Source: Phycomyces blakesleeanus NRRL 1555(-)
Taxonomy: Eukaryota; Mucoromycota; Mucoromycetes; Mucorales; Phycomycetaceae
Direction: 5' to 3'
Length of the DNA: 64,000 bases
NCBI RefSeq assembly: GCF_001638985.1
Contig: NW_017265157.1
Span: forward strand, 186,001-250,000
Shown here: one piece after another, positions 35,202-46,005 of the stretch
Layout: the number at the start of each line of letters is the position of its first letter
Numbering within the stretch: the first letter of the stretch is position 1
Notes under the pieces: model-generated
Database searches by the model: none
What the model saw: only the letters and a program-made list of their open reading frames with translations
Told to the model about the DNA's origin: nothing
Made by a program: the position numbers and the translations under genes

Positions 35202-35498
35202 TTTGGTATACACATTACAATTGAGTGAAGAACAGACCCCACAACTAAACACTGGTTCCTTCTTGATAATGAATCTGGCAAGTTAACAATCTCTGAAACT
35301 GTTACACACCAGGCACATATACACTACACACTAATACAGTGCAAACCAACCATTACACAACAGGGAGTCAAATTACAGGGATTTGAATAGTAGCAGATAT
35401 AAACAATATTATTTTGTCTCTTTAAAAAATATCACTCTTACAGTATCTACTTTTTTCATTATTGAGATAATAACCCATAAACAATCACAAATACCTCA
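35202..35498 (+). repeat. gypsy-2 5' LTR
   Basis: 297 bp, collinear and equal in length with the 3' LTR at 39758-40054, with scattered substitutions including the first bases. Ends ATACCTCA. Confidence 0.9.
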
Positions 35499-35507
35499 TT
35501 TTTTACT

Positions 35508-36353
35508 GTGAATTGTATTTTCTTCAAGAAAATAACCAATACATCGACCAACACACCTATCACACATGGTTCCAGCTCAAAAGCTTCCCTCGTTAATACC
35601 ACTCTGATGAAAATCATCATCTCTGCTACTTCCAACTACAAAGATTCAATTGTCAAAGCCGACATCGCAAAGGCATTCGCCTACACTTCTATCACCAATG
35701 TTTCTATCAACAACATTTCCATGAGCCACACTCGCATTAAAAACGTTTCTATTGAAAACACCTGTGAGACTGAATATACCATTGTCAACATCTCCATCAT
35801 CAGGGAATCGCTCATCAAAACTCCCACAGACGACACCCACTTTGATAACTCAGAAGTCTCCCTCAAGAACATGGGCACTGCCCAGGACAACAAAATTCTA
35901 GAGAAACATGTTATGTATAAGTTGTGTGATGACAAAAACGGCACCAAATCTATCCACAATTCGTTTAGTTCCAGCAACAAAACAGACTTGCTTCTCAAAA
36001 ACATTCATAGTAACTCCTGTGCACCTCACCACAAGGAACACACCAACTCAGAATATCAGTCTACAAAGGCTAAAAAGTTGGTATTTGCAAACCGCAGCAC
36101 AAGAATAGTCACCAGTAAGGAGGTATGGAACAGTGGGAATACAGGTAACAGTGAGATTGAGGTGGAATGCACACACCTCAATATACAGGAACAGGGTAGT
36201 CACCCTCACCTACACCACTATAATACACAGGCACAAGGTAAACACCTTCCCCTACGCAACCTCACTGCAACATTACATGCAAAGGTCATCACCTTCCCCT
36301 GCTCAATCTCACTGCACCGCCACATAACAACGGCTCACTTTATGTTTCTATAA
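35508..36353 (+). pseudogene. gypsy-2 Gag-position ORF, unusual composition
   Basis: Open frame of about 281 codons directly after the 5' LTR, where Gag should be. The frame is rich in Ser, Thr, Asn and Ile and has no capsid motif and no CCHC knuckle. It could be a decayed gag, a captured sequence, or a non-coding open frame; the neighbouring frames are also partly open. It ends at 36353. The protease DSGA lies about 30 nt further on in a different frame. No function is claimed. Confidence 0.35.
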
Positions 36354-38834
36354 TTGTTCAGAGTAGCTGGGTGTGGGCACTGGTGGACTCCGGAGCAAAC
36401 GCTTCTTTCATTTCTCCAGATCTTGTCTCCTCTCTCTACCTATCACTAAATGTAGTTCAAAAAAGCAGCACATTTATTTAGCATCAGAGAATAGCTTAGT
36501 GGAACATTTAGGCACTGTTGAAAATCTTTCATTATCTTATATGAGTTGTAAACTGAATCACAACTTCGTAGTAATGAGTTTAGCCTTAGGCACACAGATG
36601 AGCATTGGCACAGACTTAATGCCCAGACTGGACATGGCAATTACAAACTTAGCAACTACTTGGGACGATCAAAAAAGCGATTCATTGAGAGAAAATACTC
36701 CAGATGATGTGCCAGAACCTAATAAATCTCCTGCTGGCACATCTGAGGAGAAAAAACAGTTTACGGAAGCTATAAAACAATCTGTCAGATCCAACAAACT
36801 TATTCCTAAAACATCATTTTGCACTATACCAGAATCTATCATTCATATTGACACACCAGAAGGCGTAACTTCCTGCAGAAGACAATACCCTTTACCGGTA
36901 GTATATGAGTCTAGAATCCAAGAGACTGTAAACATTTGGCTAGCAGATGGTACGATAGAGGTGACATTCAATGATATGGAATGGAATAGTCCTATTATAC
37001 TAGCACCGAAAAAAGACATGTTTGGTAATTACACAGACAGAAGACTCTGTCTAGATCTCAGACATATCAACAAACTTTTAAAAGATGACAGATATCCTTT
37101 ACCTCTTATAAGAGACGTATTTCACACACTTAAAGATGCGGTTGTTTTCACTACCATAGACCCTACAAGTACTATCCATCGATTTGAGGTATACAAGCCA
37201 GACAGACCTAAAACAACATTCACCTTCAAAGGAAGGCAGTACATGTTCCGCGGCTGCCCTTTTGGACTTAAACCTATCTCATCTAAATTCCAGCAGGTTA
37301 TGAACATTGCTTTCAAAGATATGCCTTTTGTAACCACATTTGTAGACGATATTGTGGTATTCTCTTGTAACATGAAGGAACACACAAAACATGTTAAAAC
37401 AGCAATAGAACATCTTACTAGTATTAATCTCATCTTAAATCCAAAGAAATATTATTTTGCACAAAGAGCAGTCTTCTTACTAGGCTTTTGTGTGTCAGAT
37501 AAAGGCATCTCACTGGATAAAAGAAAAGTTAATAATATCTAAGCATGGCCTACGCCTAACACCGGAAAAGATATACAATGGTTTCTTGACATTATAAATT
37601 ACTTCAGGAAACATATACCTAATGTCTTCCAGCTCACTGCACCTCTTGATCGACTTCGTAACAAGGGTGATCTTACACCTCTCTGGACCAACAAGCATTA
37701 TAACAGCTTCACAAACCTAAAAGACATCCTACTCAAACTGCCTATGCTGTGCTACCCAAACCTAAAGTACCCTTTTAGTGTGACCACAGACGTATCAAAC
37801 GTAGGAATAGGTGCTGTTCTATATCAAGTCATCAATGGAGAAACGCGACACATTGGTTTTATGGCTCGCACATTGTCTAAAAGCAAACGAAACTATTCCA
37901 CTACAAAACGTGAGCTACTCGCGGTAATATATGCATTGAATAAGTTCTACAAATATCTTTGGGGAAATCTGTTCACTCTATATACCAATCACAAAGCCCT
38001 CACATATATACATACACAAAAGATTGCCAACGCTATGATGATAAACTGGCTGTATACCATACTCGAATATTCATTTGAGGTACACCACCTGCCCGGTCTA
38101 AGCAACATCTTACCTGACCAGCTATCACGCCTTTTCCCTACGGAAAAAAAGCTGGAAGGGGGTAATGACTCCGCAGTTAATTTCACAGGCCAAAAAACAG
38201 TCATTAATAGACAGCAAACTGTCGTCAACACCAATTACGATGAGATGCTAACACCACCAGACAGTGACAGAGAAGAACTTCTCACCAAAGCTCATGCTTT
38301 CGGACACTTTGGAGCAGATGCCATGACAAAGGCACTTCATAACGAAGGGATACACTGGACAAACATACATAGAGACGCTGTCAAGGTTGTACAAGACTGT
38401 ATAGAATGCCAAAAGTATAACATAGCAAAGAAAGATTATCACCCTCTACGACCAATTCATGCATATTTACCATGCGATCATTGGGCTATTGATTTAGCAG
38501 GTCCTTTCACAACCTCACATAACAGTAATAACTACTTACTAGTAATGGTAGACATTTGCACAAGATTTTGTGTACTACGTGCAATACCTGATAAAACACA
38601 AGACAATGTTGTCAACACTGTAATAGACGTCTTCTGTAATTTCGGATTCCCTAGATACTTACAATCAGATAATGACAAAGAGTTTGTCAACTCACTTATG
38701 AAAAAACTAGCTGAAGCATCTGGATTTGATCACAGATTAGCTACACCCTATCACCCAAGAGCTAACGGTGTAGCTGAACGCTGGGTTCAAATCTCAACCA
38801 ACGCAATTAAGAAATGTATAAAAGGAGCGACCTG
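36354..38834 (+). pseudogene. pol: gypsy-2 Pol: protease, RT, RNase H, integrase (broken)
   Basis: A protease with ALVDSGANASF lies near 36377-36410, then a frameshift into the RT frame (from about 36460). RT has CRRQYPLPVVYE, then the FVDD catalytic box near 37340. A TAA stop near 37540 sits where the pattern I-x-x-WPTP usually has Gln. RNase H follows from 37744 with TDVS in place of TDAS (37789), then the integrase zinc finger (GHFGADAMTKAL...C-x2-C, about 38300-38410), first Asp in AIDLAGPF (about 38490), second in QSDNDKEF and Glu in ANGVAERWVQ. A TGA at about 38833 interrupts before DWDLYVP. Non-functional. Confidence 0.9.
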
Positions 38835-38871
38835 AGATTGGGACCTCTATGTACCTAGCATACAGCTAGCA

Positions 38872-39321
38872 ATGAATGCCAAAGTAACAAAACGTAATGG
38901 AACGGCTCCTTACAACCTTATGTTTGCCAGAACAATGAATGGGTTTAAAAGCTACGCCAATGATCCAGCAGTACCATCACTCACAGAGGATGAGCTACAA
39001 AAGGGTATAAAAACAATGGCAGATGTTGTGTTTCCCGCAATTGCTGAAAGAGCAAAAGCAGTAACAAATGCACAAAAGGGCAAGTTTCATAACAAATACA
39101 GGATGATACAATTCACTCCTAATAGCCAAGTCATGATTAAAGAACTGCAACAAGGTAAACTAGAACCTGCATACCAAGGTCCTTACACCATAGTCAGAGA
39201 GAAACAGGGAGGCTCCTATATTCTCATGGATGAACAAGGACTACTGATGCCCAGAGAATATCCACCCTCACAACTCAAGCTGATCCCACAGGACAAACTC
39301 GTCTCACTAGATGAAGTCTAG
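38872..39321 (+). pseudogene. gypsy-2 integrase C-terminal region
   Basis: Continuation of Pol after the TGA: RNGTAPYNLMFART, the segment between the integrase core and GPY/F module, then PAYQGPYTIVREKQGG, the GPY/F module itself. The frame closes with a TAG at 39319-39321, after which the chromodomain continues in the same frame. Confidence 0.85.
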
Positions 39322-39621
39322 AAAATTGGCAAAGAATACTTTACAGTCAGAGCAGTAGTAGCTCATAGAGAACTGGCTAAAGGAAAATACGAGTACAGAG
39401 TAAGATGGGAAGGCTACGAAGAAAAAGACAATACATGGCAAACGCCTGAGTCCTTTAGCAGCCCTAAACCTATTGCGGATTATTGGGATCAACTTGATAC
39501 AACACCAATTGACAAGACACAAACCCCACATCAGACACGCACCGTCACTGCAGCATACATTAGCAAACGCCGCACTACGCAGCCCACACCTATACGCCAA
39601 AGCAAACGCTCAAGATGCTAA
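39322..39621 (+). pseudogene. gypsy-2 chromodomain, C-terminus of Pol
   Basis: Same frame as the preceding segment after the TAG. FTVRAVVAHRELAKGKYEY then VRWEGYEEKDNTWQTPESF is a textbook chromodomain: a beta-sheet with the aromatic residues Y/F, W and W-E that read methyl-lysine, here Tyr, Trp and Trp in place. In chromoviruses this domain steers integration to methylated histone H3. A Thr/Pro-rich tail ends at the TAA near 39619. Confidence 0.88.
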
Positions 39622-39757
39622 TGCTCAATACGCTTACATATAACATGATAACGTTCACAATGCTAACGCCCAATGCTATGCCCAAGAAGCTAACATGGTC
39701 CCTTCAGTCTAAAGTAACTCAACTCTTAACATGGTTATTCAACCTGGAAGGGGGTAA

Positions 39758-40054
39758 TGTGGTATACACACCACAATCGAGTGAAGAACAGACCCCACAA
39801 CCAAACACTGGTTCCTTCTTGCTAATGAACCTGGCAAGTTAACAATCTCCGGAACTGTTACACACCAGGCACACGTACACTACACACTCATACAGTGCAA
39901 ACCAACCATTACACAACAGGGATTCAAATTACAGGGATTCGAATAGTAGCAGATATAAACAATATTATTTTGTCTCTTTAATAAATAACACTCTCACAGT
40001 ATCTACTTTTTCTATTATTGAGATACTAACCCATAAACAATCCCGGACACCTCA
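39758..40054 (+). repeat. gypsy-2 3' LTR
   Basis: 297 bp, begins TGTGGTATACACACC and ends GACACCTCA, preceded directly by the polypurine tract. It retains the canonical TG...CA ends. Confidence 0.92.
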
Positions 40055-40234
40055 GACCACATTATCTCAGAATATGGAAAACAATAGTCCCCATTTCAAC
40101 CCTTAATAAACAATACAAAAAAACACAAAACTATAGTGAGACTACACAATGCCTGTTAGGGAAATCCTCGCTTGATTTTCACAATAAAACAAGTTTGACG
40201 TCACTCTGAAATCTCTTTTTCTTCTTGGGCAATG

Positions 40235-40537
40235 ATATGGACATGCAAGAAAAATTAGGGTTGGACATGCAAAAAAAGACCAAAAGGGAGAATTAAACGT
40301 GACGTCACTTGTAATTGGCCTTTGGGAGTGTTACTGACAAATTGAGCACTGATAAGACATGCAAAAGCAACTAAATTGAAGAATTAAACGTGACGTCACC
40401 TATAATTGACTTTTGGGAGTGTTACCAACAAATTGAGCACTGATAAGACATGCAAAAGCGAGCAAATTGAAGAATTAGACGTGACGTCACATATAATTAG
40501 TTTTGCATGTTACACGCATTTTTTTTTGGGGGGATCA
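40235..40537 (+). repeat. MULE-OTU left TIR with TGACGTCA subrepeats
   Basis: About 300 bp. Two full units and a third partial unit start AGAATTAAACGTGACGTCAC and continue with TTTGGGAGTGTTAC and GCACTGATAAGACATGC. Perfect TGACGTCA octamers lie at 40310, 40391 and 40482. The octamer is the consensus site of CREB/ATF-type bZIP factors. The gene starts 84 bp inside the TIR. Confidence 0.9.
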
Positions 40538-40620
40538 GATAAATTACTCTCCAGATTGCCAATTAAATCACTGCCCTTTTTTACTACAACATCAGCGCAT
40601 AATTTTTTTTGACATTTAAC

Positions 40621-41587
40621 ATGAGCAACATTAACAACATCAACAACACCAACGACTTTGTCATTGTTAGCGAGACGTCGAAGAAGTACAATGCTGCCTT
40701 GACTGAGTTCAACTCAATTTTTCTTGTTGGAAGAGAATTCTCTTCAGTCGTAGCTGTTCAAGAAGCTGCCAAAGCATATGGTGTCAAGCATAACATTGCT
40801 CTCACTACTGAATATGCATCAAGCTCTCGCATCAAATTGATTTGCAAGCACTCTGGCGAATATAGAGATACCAGAAAAGCCAAGAAGGTTGCTTCCAAAA
40901 CATCAGTTATGGGTGAAACTCTTCCTGGATGGGAGAGAAAGCGCAAAAAAGACACGCAGAAGCATGACTGCCCTTGCTTCATGTATGCCAACACCAAGAA
41001 GGGCAGAAAGCTCACTGTGCGCTCCCGTGAGGCAGAGCATAATCACCCCATCGAAGAAGACCGCAGAGCATATGCTATGCACCACAAGCTTTTGCCTGAG
41101 GCAATGGCGCTTGTGGTTAAGCATCTGGAGAACAATGACGATGTATCCACCATCTTCAACAGTTTGAAGATAAATGGATATACAAACATTGTTCACCATG
41201 ACATTGCTAATATAAAGCAACATTTCGGAAAATTGGAAAAAGGAAAGGAGATGTTTGACTTTATTACTACTCTGCAAGATCTTGACTTCCATGTCAGGTA
41301 TTCTGTCGGTAATACAGAAGACAATCAAGTGAATATGGTCTTCTTTGTGTATCAGGATGCGATCAATGAGGCATGAAGAATGCCTGAGACTGTCATTATT
41401 GATGCCACATATAAGACAAATAGTCATCGAATGACTTATATCAACATTGTTGGTACTAGCAATGTGAGTGGAAACCCTCGTACCACTTTAAAGACATATC
41501 CAATTGCCGGTGCTTGGGTAGAGCATGAGACAGAAGAAAATTATCTCTGGGTGCTTAGCTGTCTCCGCGATGCAGTCTGGCCCGATG

Positions 41588-41632
<45 letters not shown>

Positions 41633-43680
41633 GCAACAGCAGCAACGACAAACAAACAACACTTCTCCCAGATGTTTTCATCACGGACAATGAAAAAGCA
41701 TTGAGAAATGCTATTACTCGAGTCTTTCCTGAGTCAAAGCAGTTGTTGTGCTATAAGCATATCAAAGACAACTTTAAAAAGCAATTGCTTCCGATGATGA
41801 AGGGAGACAAGAGTAGCGAAAAGAGAGACCTGTTGGATAAGCTGTCAGAATTCCTTGACCGAATTGCTTTAAAATGCATTACACATCAAGAAGTAAAAAA
41901 CGAAACAAATGGATACCTTGAATTTGCAAAGGAAAATTGCAAAGACCAAGGAAAAGCTGCTAGTGCTTTTCTTGAGAAGTACGTATAAATTTTTTAAATT
42001 TGATGTAAACAGTATTTAACTATAAAAAATCGTGTTTTTTTTAATATACTTTATCAGAAAAATGAAAGACAAGGAAAACTGGGTGAACATGTATGTTTAC
42101 AAACATGCCCATTTCGGCAATCGCACGTCGAACCGTGCAGAAAGTGCCCATTCTTCTCTCAAGCATTCTCTTGATACTTCCTCGGGTAAACTGAAGACAG
42201 TTACCCTTAAAGTAAAAAAGTGGTATGACAAGTTGGTAAGTTTATTCTATACTATTTTATGCATTTATTGGTTATAATATATTTATAAATTGTACAGTTT
42301 GCAGATCGCAAGCATCGGCTAATGGTGGAAAGCCTTGGAGAAGGAACAAAAATTGTGTTTGATAAAGTCAATGCCGCCAGACTAAATGACATCCGTCTTA
42401 AAGTCTGTAGATTTGCAATGGATCAAATCAAATTAGAATTATCCAAATCCATTATACCCAAAAAACTAGCCAAAGAGTGCAAATGCCTCATATAATACAA
42501 CTACCTGCTTCCTTGTTACCACACACTCGCCAAATTCGATACCATCCCAATCTCCTGCATCCCAAGACGCTGGAGAAAAAACTATCTAGAAGGAGAAAGT
42601 AATATATATAATAATAGCAATAATTACGTGACGATTTTCTCATATAACATTTTATTATGTAGACCATTTAACTATCCAAAATGCAACCCCAGTACCCCCA
42701 AACATCAACAATATCAAACCAATAACCCCAGAATTCAACTATGCTCTTGAGCTTATTTGCGAACATTTTGCCAATGCTCAGAGCGAACAAGAACAAATCA
42801 ATATATACCAATTGATAGAAAAAACTTTGAAACAAATCGACGCACAGAAACTCAAAAACCTTAAGGGCCCAACAGTAGTCGAAGCCATTAAAGGCCGACC
42901 AAAAAATACCAAGCGCAAGATGATTGCATTAGAGCATTGCATCAATACCGAAAAAGAAAAAATCACAAAAAAAATTAAAACAGAAAAAGAACAAAAAAAG
43001 TAAGATTTTAATATTGTTTAGATTTAATTTACTAAATCTTTGCTTTGTTTTCTAGGCAAAAAATATCCTCAGCTAAAGAGCAAAAAGCCATAAAAAATAT
43101 TATCAACCTTGGGTCACCATGCGATTCCACATTACTAACAAATCTCACAATCGCACCAAAACATATATCAACAATCTTTTCTCCTGAAGCAGACGGAAAT
43201 TGTGGGTACAGGGCGATAGCAATGGAAGTGTACCAGGACCAGGAGGAGTGGTCAAAAGTAAAAGACAAAATGCTAGAAACATTTTTAAAGCACCAAAACA
43301 ACTACTACCACGGAAGAATGGAGCATGGCAATATGCCTGCATCCAATAACCCACTAATTTGCAGTCTCCAAGACAAGCGCTCACCTCTCCCCCAGCAACA
43401 TTGGTTTGGTACAATCGACCATCCTCAACTTGTAGCCGATACATTTAGCAGAGCAGTGGCTGTATATTGGAATACTCCAATTGAAACAGGCGACTGTCTT
43501 TTTGTTCCGTTTGCTACCTTGCCAGAAAAAGTGGAACCGATAATTATTATCTTAGATGTAAACCACTTTCTTCTTGCCAAGCGCAAAAACAATCGAAATT
43601 TCTGCTGGCCAAAAATCAACCCCTTTCATAAAAGAATAATTCAAAAACATGGCCTTGAAGATTATTCTTTGATGTACTAA
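40621..43680 (+). pseudogene. MULE transposase fused to OTU cysteine protease (at least two stops)
   Basis: Starts ATG 40621. A FAR1-like N-terminus with C-x-C and HNH residues (CPCFMY, EAEHNHPI) is followed by the DDE core: Asp in VIIDATYKTN (about 41396), Asp in FITDNEKAL (about 41680), Glu in NRAESAHSS (about 42130). An (AAC)n run encodes Asn (about 41588-41632). Introns lie at about 41986-42057, 42236-42299, 42599-42662 and 43002-43055. A SWIM-like C-x-C...C-x-H follows (about 42480-42520), then a basic GRPKNTKRK linker, then an OTU domain: DGNCGYRA with the catalytic Cys (about 43190) and VNHF with the His (about 43560). Stops are TGA at 41374-41376 and TAA near 42493. The two stops may be lesions; all domains are otherwise complete. 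Confidence 0.8.
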
Positions 43681-43960
43681 CAATCAAGGTATGGCTTTTA
43701 AACTAGAATTATCTTGAATTATACTAACTTTTCGTATATATCTTTTTTAGATTTTTTTTTTACTTTTTAGATTCTATATTTATCTCTATTATCAATATTC
43801 CCTTCTGTTTCTATTCAATTTATTATTATCTTTCTATTTATCTATATTTCTATATTTATCTTCTTTACAATCTTCCATTTTTATCTTTATATCTATCTCA
43901 TTATCATTTTTTATATTTTTACAATCAACATTAATTTTGAAACATTTAACAAATATCAAG

Positions 43961-44262
43961 GCTGACCCCCCAAAAAAATGCGTGTAACATGCAAAACTAA
44001 TTATATGTGATGTCACGTCTAGTTCTTCAATTTGCTCGCTTTTGCATGTCTTATCAGTGTCCAATTTGTTGGTAACACTCCCAAAAGTCAATTATAGGTG
44101 ACGTCACGTTTAATTCTTCAATTTGGTTGCTTTTGCATGTCTTATCAGTGCTCAATTTGTCAGTAACACTCCCAAAGGCCAATTACAAGTGACGTCACGT
44201 TTAATTCTCCCTTTTGGTCTTTTTTTGCATGTCCGACCCTAATTTTTCTTGCATGTCCATAT
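43961..44262 (-). repeat. MULE-OTU right TIR with TGACGTCA subrepeats
   Basis: Inverse of the left TIR. Octamers are at 44008 (TGATGTCA, one C-to-T change), 44099 and 44190. It ends CTTGCATGTCCATAT, 28 bp from the msrB stop codon on the opposite strand, so it may overlap the msrB 3' UTR. Confidence 0.9.
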
Positions 44263-44290
44263 AGATCCCCTTCTTCTTTTAGTTTTTTGA

Positions 44291-45226
44291 TCATTTATAT
44301 TCTTCGTCATTGAATCTTAAGCTAATACTGTTCACACAGTGTCTCTCATCGGTTGGGGTAGGGAAGCCCTCTCCTTGAAATACATGTCCGAGATGTCCAT
44401 CACATTTGGCACAGCATATTTCTATGCGTCTCATCCCAGCCGAGTTATCTTCGTGGCGAATAATGGCACCTACAAAAATAAATAATCCCCCCATCACACA
44501 TACGCACACAAACATTAATTACCTATCTCTTTCCCGCTTTAAATAAAACGTGTGGAAGTTTACATAGTATAGTATAATAATCTTTTTTGTTTTATTTTTT
44601 TTTAAAAATTGTTTCTTACCTGGTATAGCATCAAAGACTATATAACAAACATTGTAGACATATATTTATATAAAGTTTATTTTTTCATTATTTTCATTAC
44701 TTTAATAGCAATGGTAGAAACGTGTGTACAAAAATCAAAACACTATTAAACTTACATGCTGGCCAGCCACAATTACTGTTGAATTTTGTATCGGATACAT
44801 ACAGAGGAGCATTACATGCCGCGCAATTGTAGATTCCTTTGAAATTATTTATATATAACATTTCAATTTTAATTAACTTTTATTCACAAGATACGATATA
44901 ATAATAGTAATAATAATAGAAGATACCTTTCTTATTAAACTTGTTGTATTCTCCAGTGCCAGGTGGTTCAGTTCCTGTTGAATAGCAATCGAATTCACTT
45001 CATTCATAAGATTACTTTTATTTTTATACTAAAACTTAAATGTGTATATATATTGACCTTTCTGTCTTAAAACTCGGAATTGTTCTGGACTCAAGATCGT
45101 TTTCCATTCCAATTCCGATTTTCTTTGTGTGGTCATGATTGAGGTTGTAAATGAAGCACAAGGTAGAATTGACTTGAGCTTTGTGCTAGTCGCACTGACT
45201 GTGACGCGTGTTAGTAAACGGAACAT
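44291..45226 (-). CDS. msrB: Peptide-methionine (R)-S-oxide reductase (MsrB)
   Basis: Reduces the R form of methionine sulfoxide in proteins, repairing oxidative damage. Five exons on minus: 45226-45058, 44974-44927, 44836-44756, 44637-44620 and 44468-44291, all with GT-AG borders and consistent phase. The protein shows both zinc CxxC pairs (CAACNAPL and [10 protein letters not shown]), the [11 protein letters not shown] entry motif, GCPA-type [26 protein letters not shown] and the catalytic Cys in RHCVNSISL. Two starts are possible. ATG 45226 adds a 30-residue Arg/Ser/Thr-rich, acid-free leader ([14 protein letters not shown]) that looks mitochondrial; ATG 45136-45138 begins [11 protein letters not shown] and would give a cytosolic form. 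Exon 4 is only 18 nt. Length about 155 residues with the leader, normal for the family. Confidence 0.93.
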
Positions 45227-45530
45227 GTGCGTATTCGTATATAATAAGTATCCGCTGTATATTTGCAATACTGTGAATACAGTGTTTTTACTTGAGATTG
45301 AGAGGATATTAGTTTTTTTTTGGACGAAAAGTTAATTTCTGGACATTTTGCTTACCTTTTTTAGACAAGCAAAAAAGAGAACTGAGACATAAAAGAATAA
45401 AATTTGGTGTAGAAAAGTTATTTAGTTGAGACAACGTAAAAAGAACTAGAATGTTCTTTACCTGTAAGCATCTTTAAGTTCGCTCACCGGAGTGAGGAAT
45501 AACCACGTTCATTGTGGCGCTTTATGTTGC

Positions 45531-46005
45531 TGTTGTTCTTGGTATTGGTCGAGGAGTGAAGATTTCTGGCCTACCATTGCCACTCCAAATTTCCTCCACA
45601 ATATAAAACATGTTTTTTACAGCCATGACATCCCTGTCCCAAAAAAAAACATCACGGTTTTTGCAAACTGATATTGGATGAATAAGTCTGTCGTTGGCAT
45701 TTCGGGAATATCTTAGGTCTTTGGTCTTACAGGAGCTTCAAACCTACACAATCAGTATTGAATCTAAAGAATAAAACTTCAAAGAAAAAGTGCATACGTA
45801 CCATTGGTGTGTTAATTTCATTGATGTCCAAAAGATAAAATTCTCCGATATTCTGCTTTACAAGAAGATGCTTGTAAATTTTCTCAGATACTCCATGCCA
45901 TAAGCTGCGAAATCTGACACTTTATTTGTTTGTAGGCCCATCTCCAAATACAATTAAAGGCATTCCAGAGATCTATCCAGCTCGAAAGACACGTCGGTAA
46001 GAGTT
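45531..46005 (-). pseudogene. Fanzor-like (eukaryotic TnpB relative) remnant, C-terminal part
   Basis: On minus, MPLIVFGDGPTNK (about 45960), SVRFRSLWHGVSEKIYKHLL and FYLLDINEINTPM (to about 45805) are followed by an apparent intron (about 45745-45800). Then HPISVCKN and WDRDVMAVKNMFYIVEEIW, ending GNGRPEIFTPRP and a TAA at 45531. The D-x-NE block and the terminal RD-x-x-A-x-x-N block fit the second and third RuvC motifs of TnpB/Fanzor nucleases, with a broken zinc-ribbon between. Two in-frame stops and an apparent frameshift at a T9 run (about 45645) show it is dead. The N-terminal two thirds are missing. Assignment is by motif pattern, not by search. Confidence 0.55.

Larger units (their letters stand above)
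35202..40054 (+). mobile_element. Ty3/gypsy chromovirus-type retrotransposon (gypsy-2), degenerate
   Basis: Two 297-bp LTRs (35202-35498 and 39758-40054) with the same internal text (CACACCAGGCACA, CAAACCAACCATTACACAAC). The 3' LTR starts TGTGGTATACAC; the 5' copy has lost the initial TG (TTTGGTATACAC). A GGAAGGGGG tract at about 39746-39754 is a good polypurine tract. The order is protease, RT, RNase H, integrase, chromodomain, which defines the chromovirus branch. Multiple stops and frameshifts are present. Flanking bases (CCTGA and GACCA) do not match, so no target duplication is visible. Confidence 0.9.
40235..44262 (+). mobile_element. MULE-OTU DNA transposon with about 300-bp terminal inverted repeats
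   Basis: Terminal inverted repeats span about 40235-40537 and 43961-44262 and start ATATGGACATGCAAG. Each contains about 80-90-bp tandem subrepeats, each with the palindrome TGACGTCA (40310, 40391, 40482; 44008 as TGATGTCA, 44099, 44190). The body encodes one multi-exon gene for a MULE-type transposase fused to an OTU protease. No matching target duplication was visible at the flanks (GGGCAATG and AGATCCCC). The element ends only 28 bp from the msrB stop codon. Confidence 0.88.
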
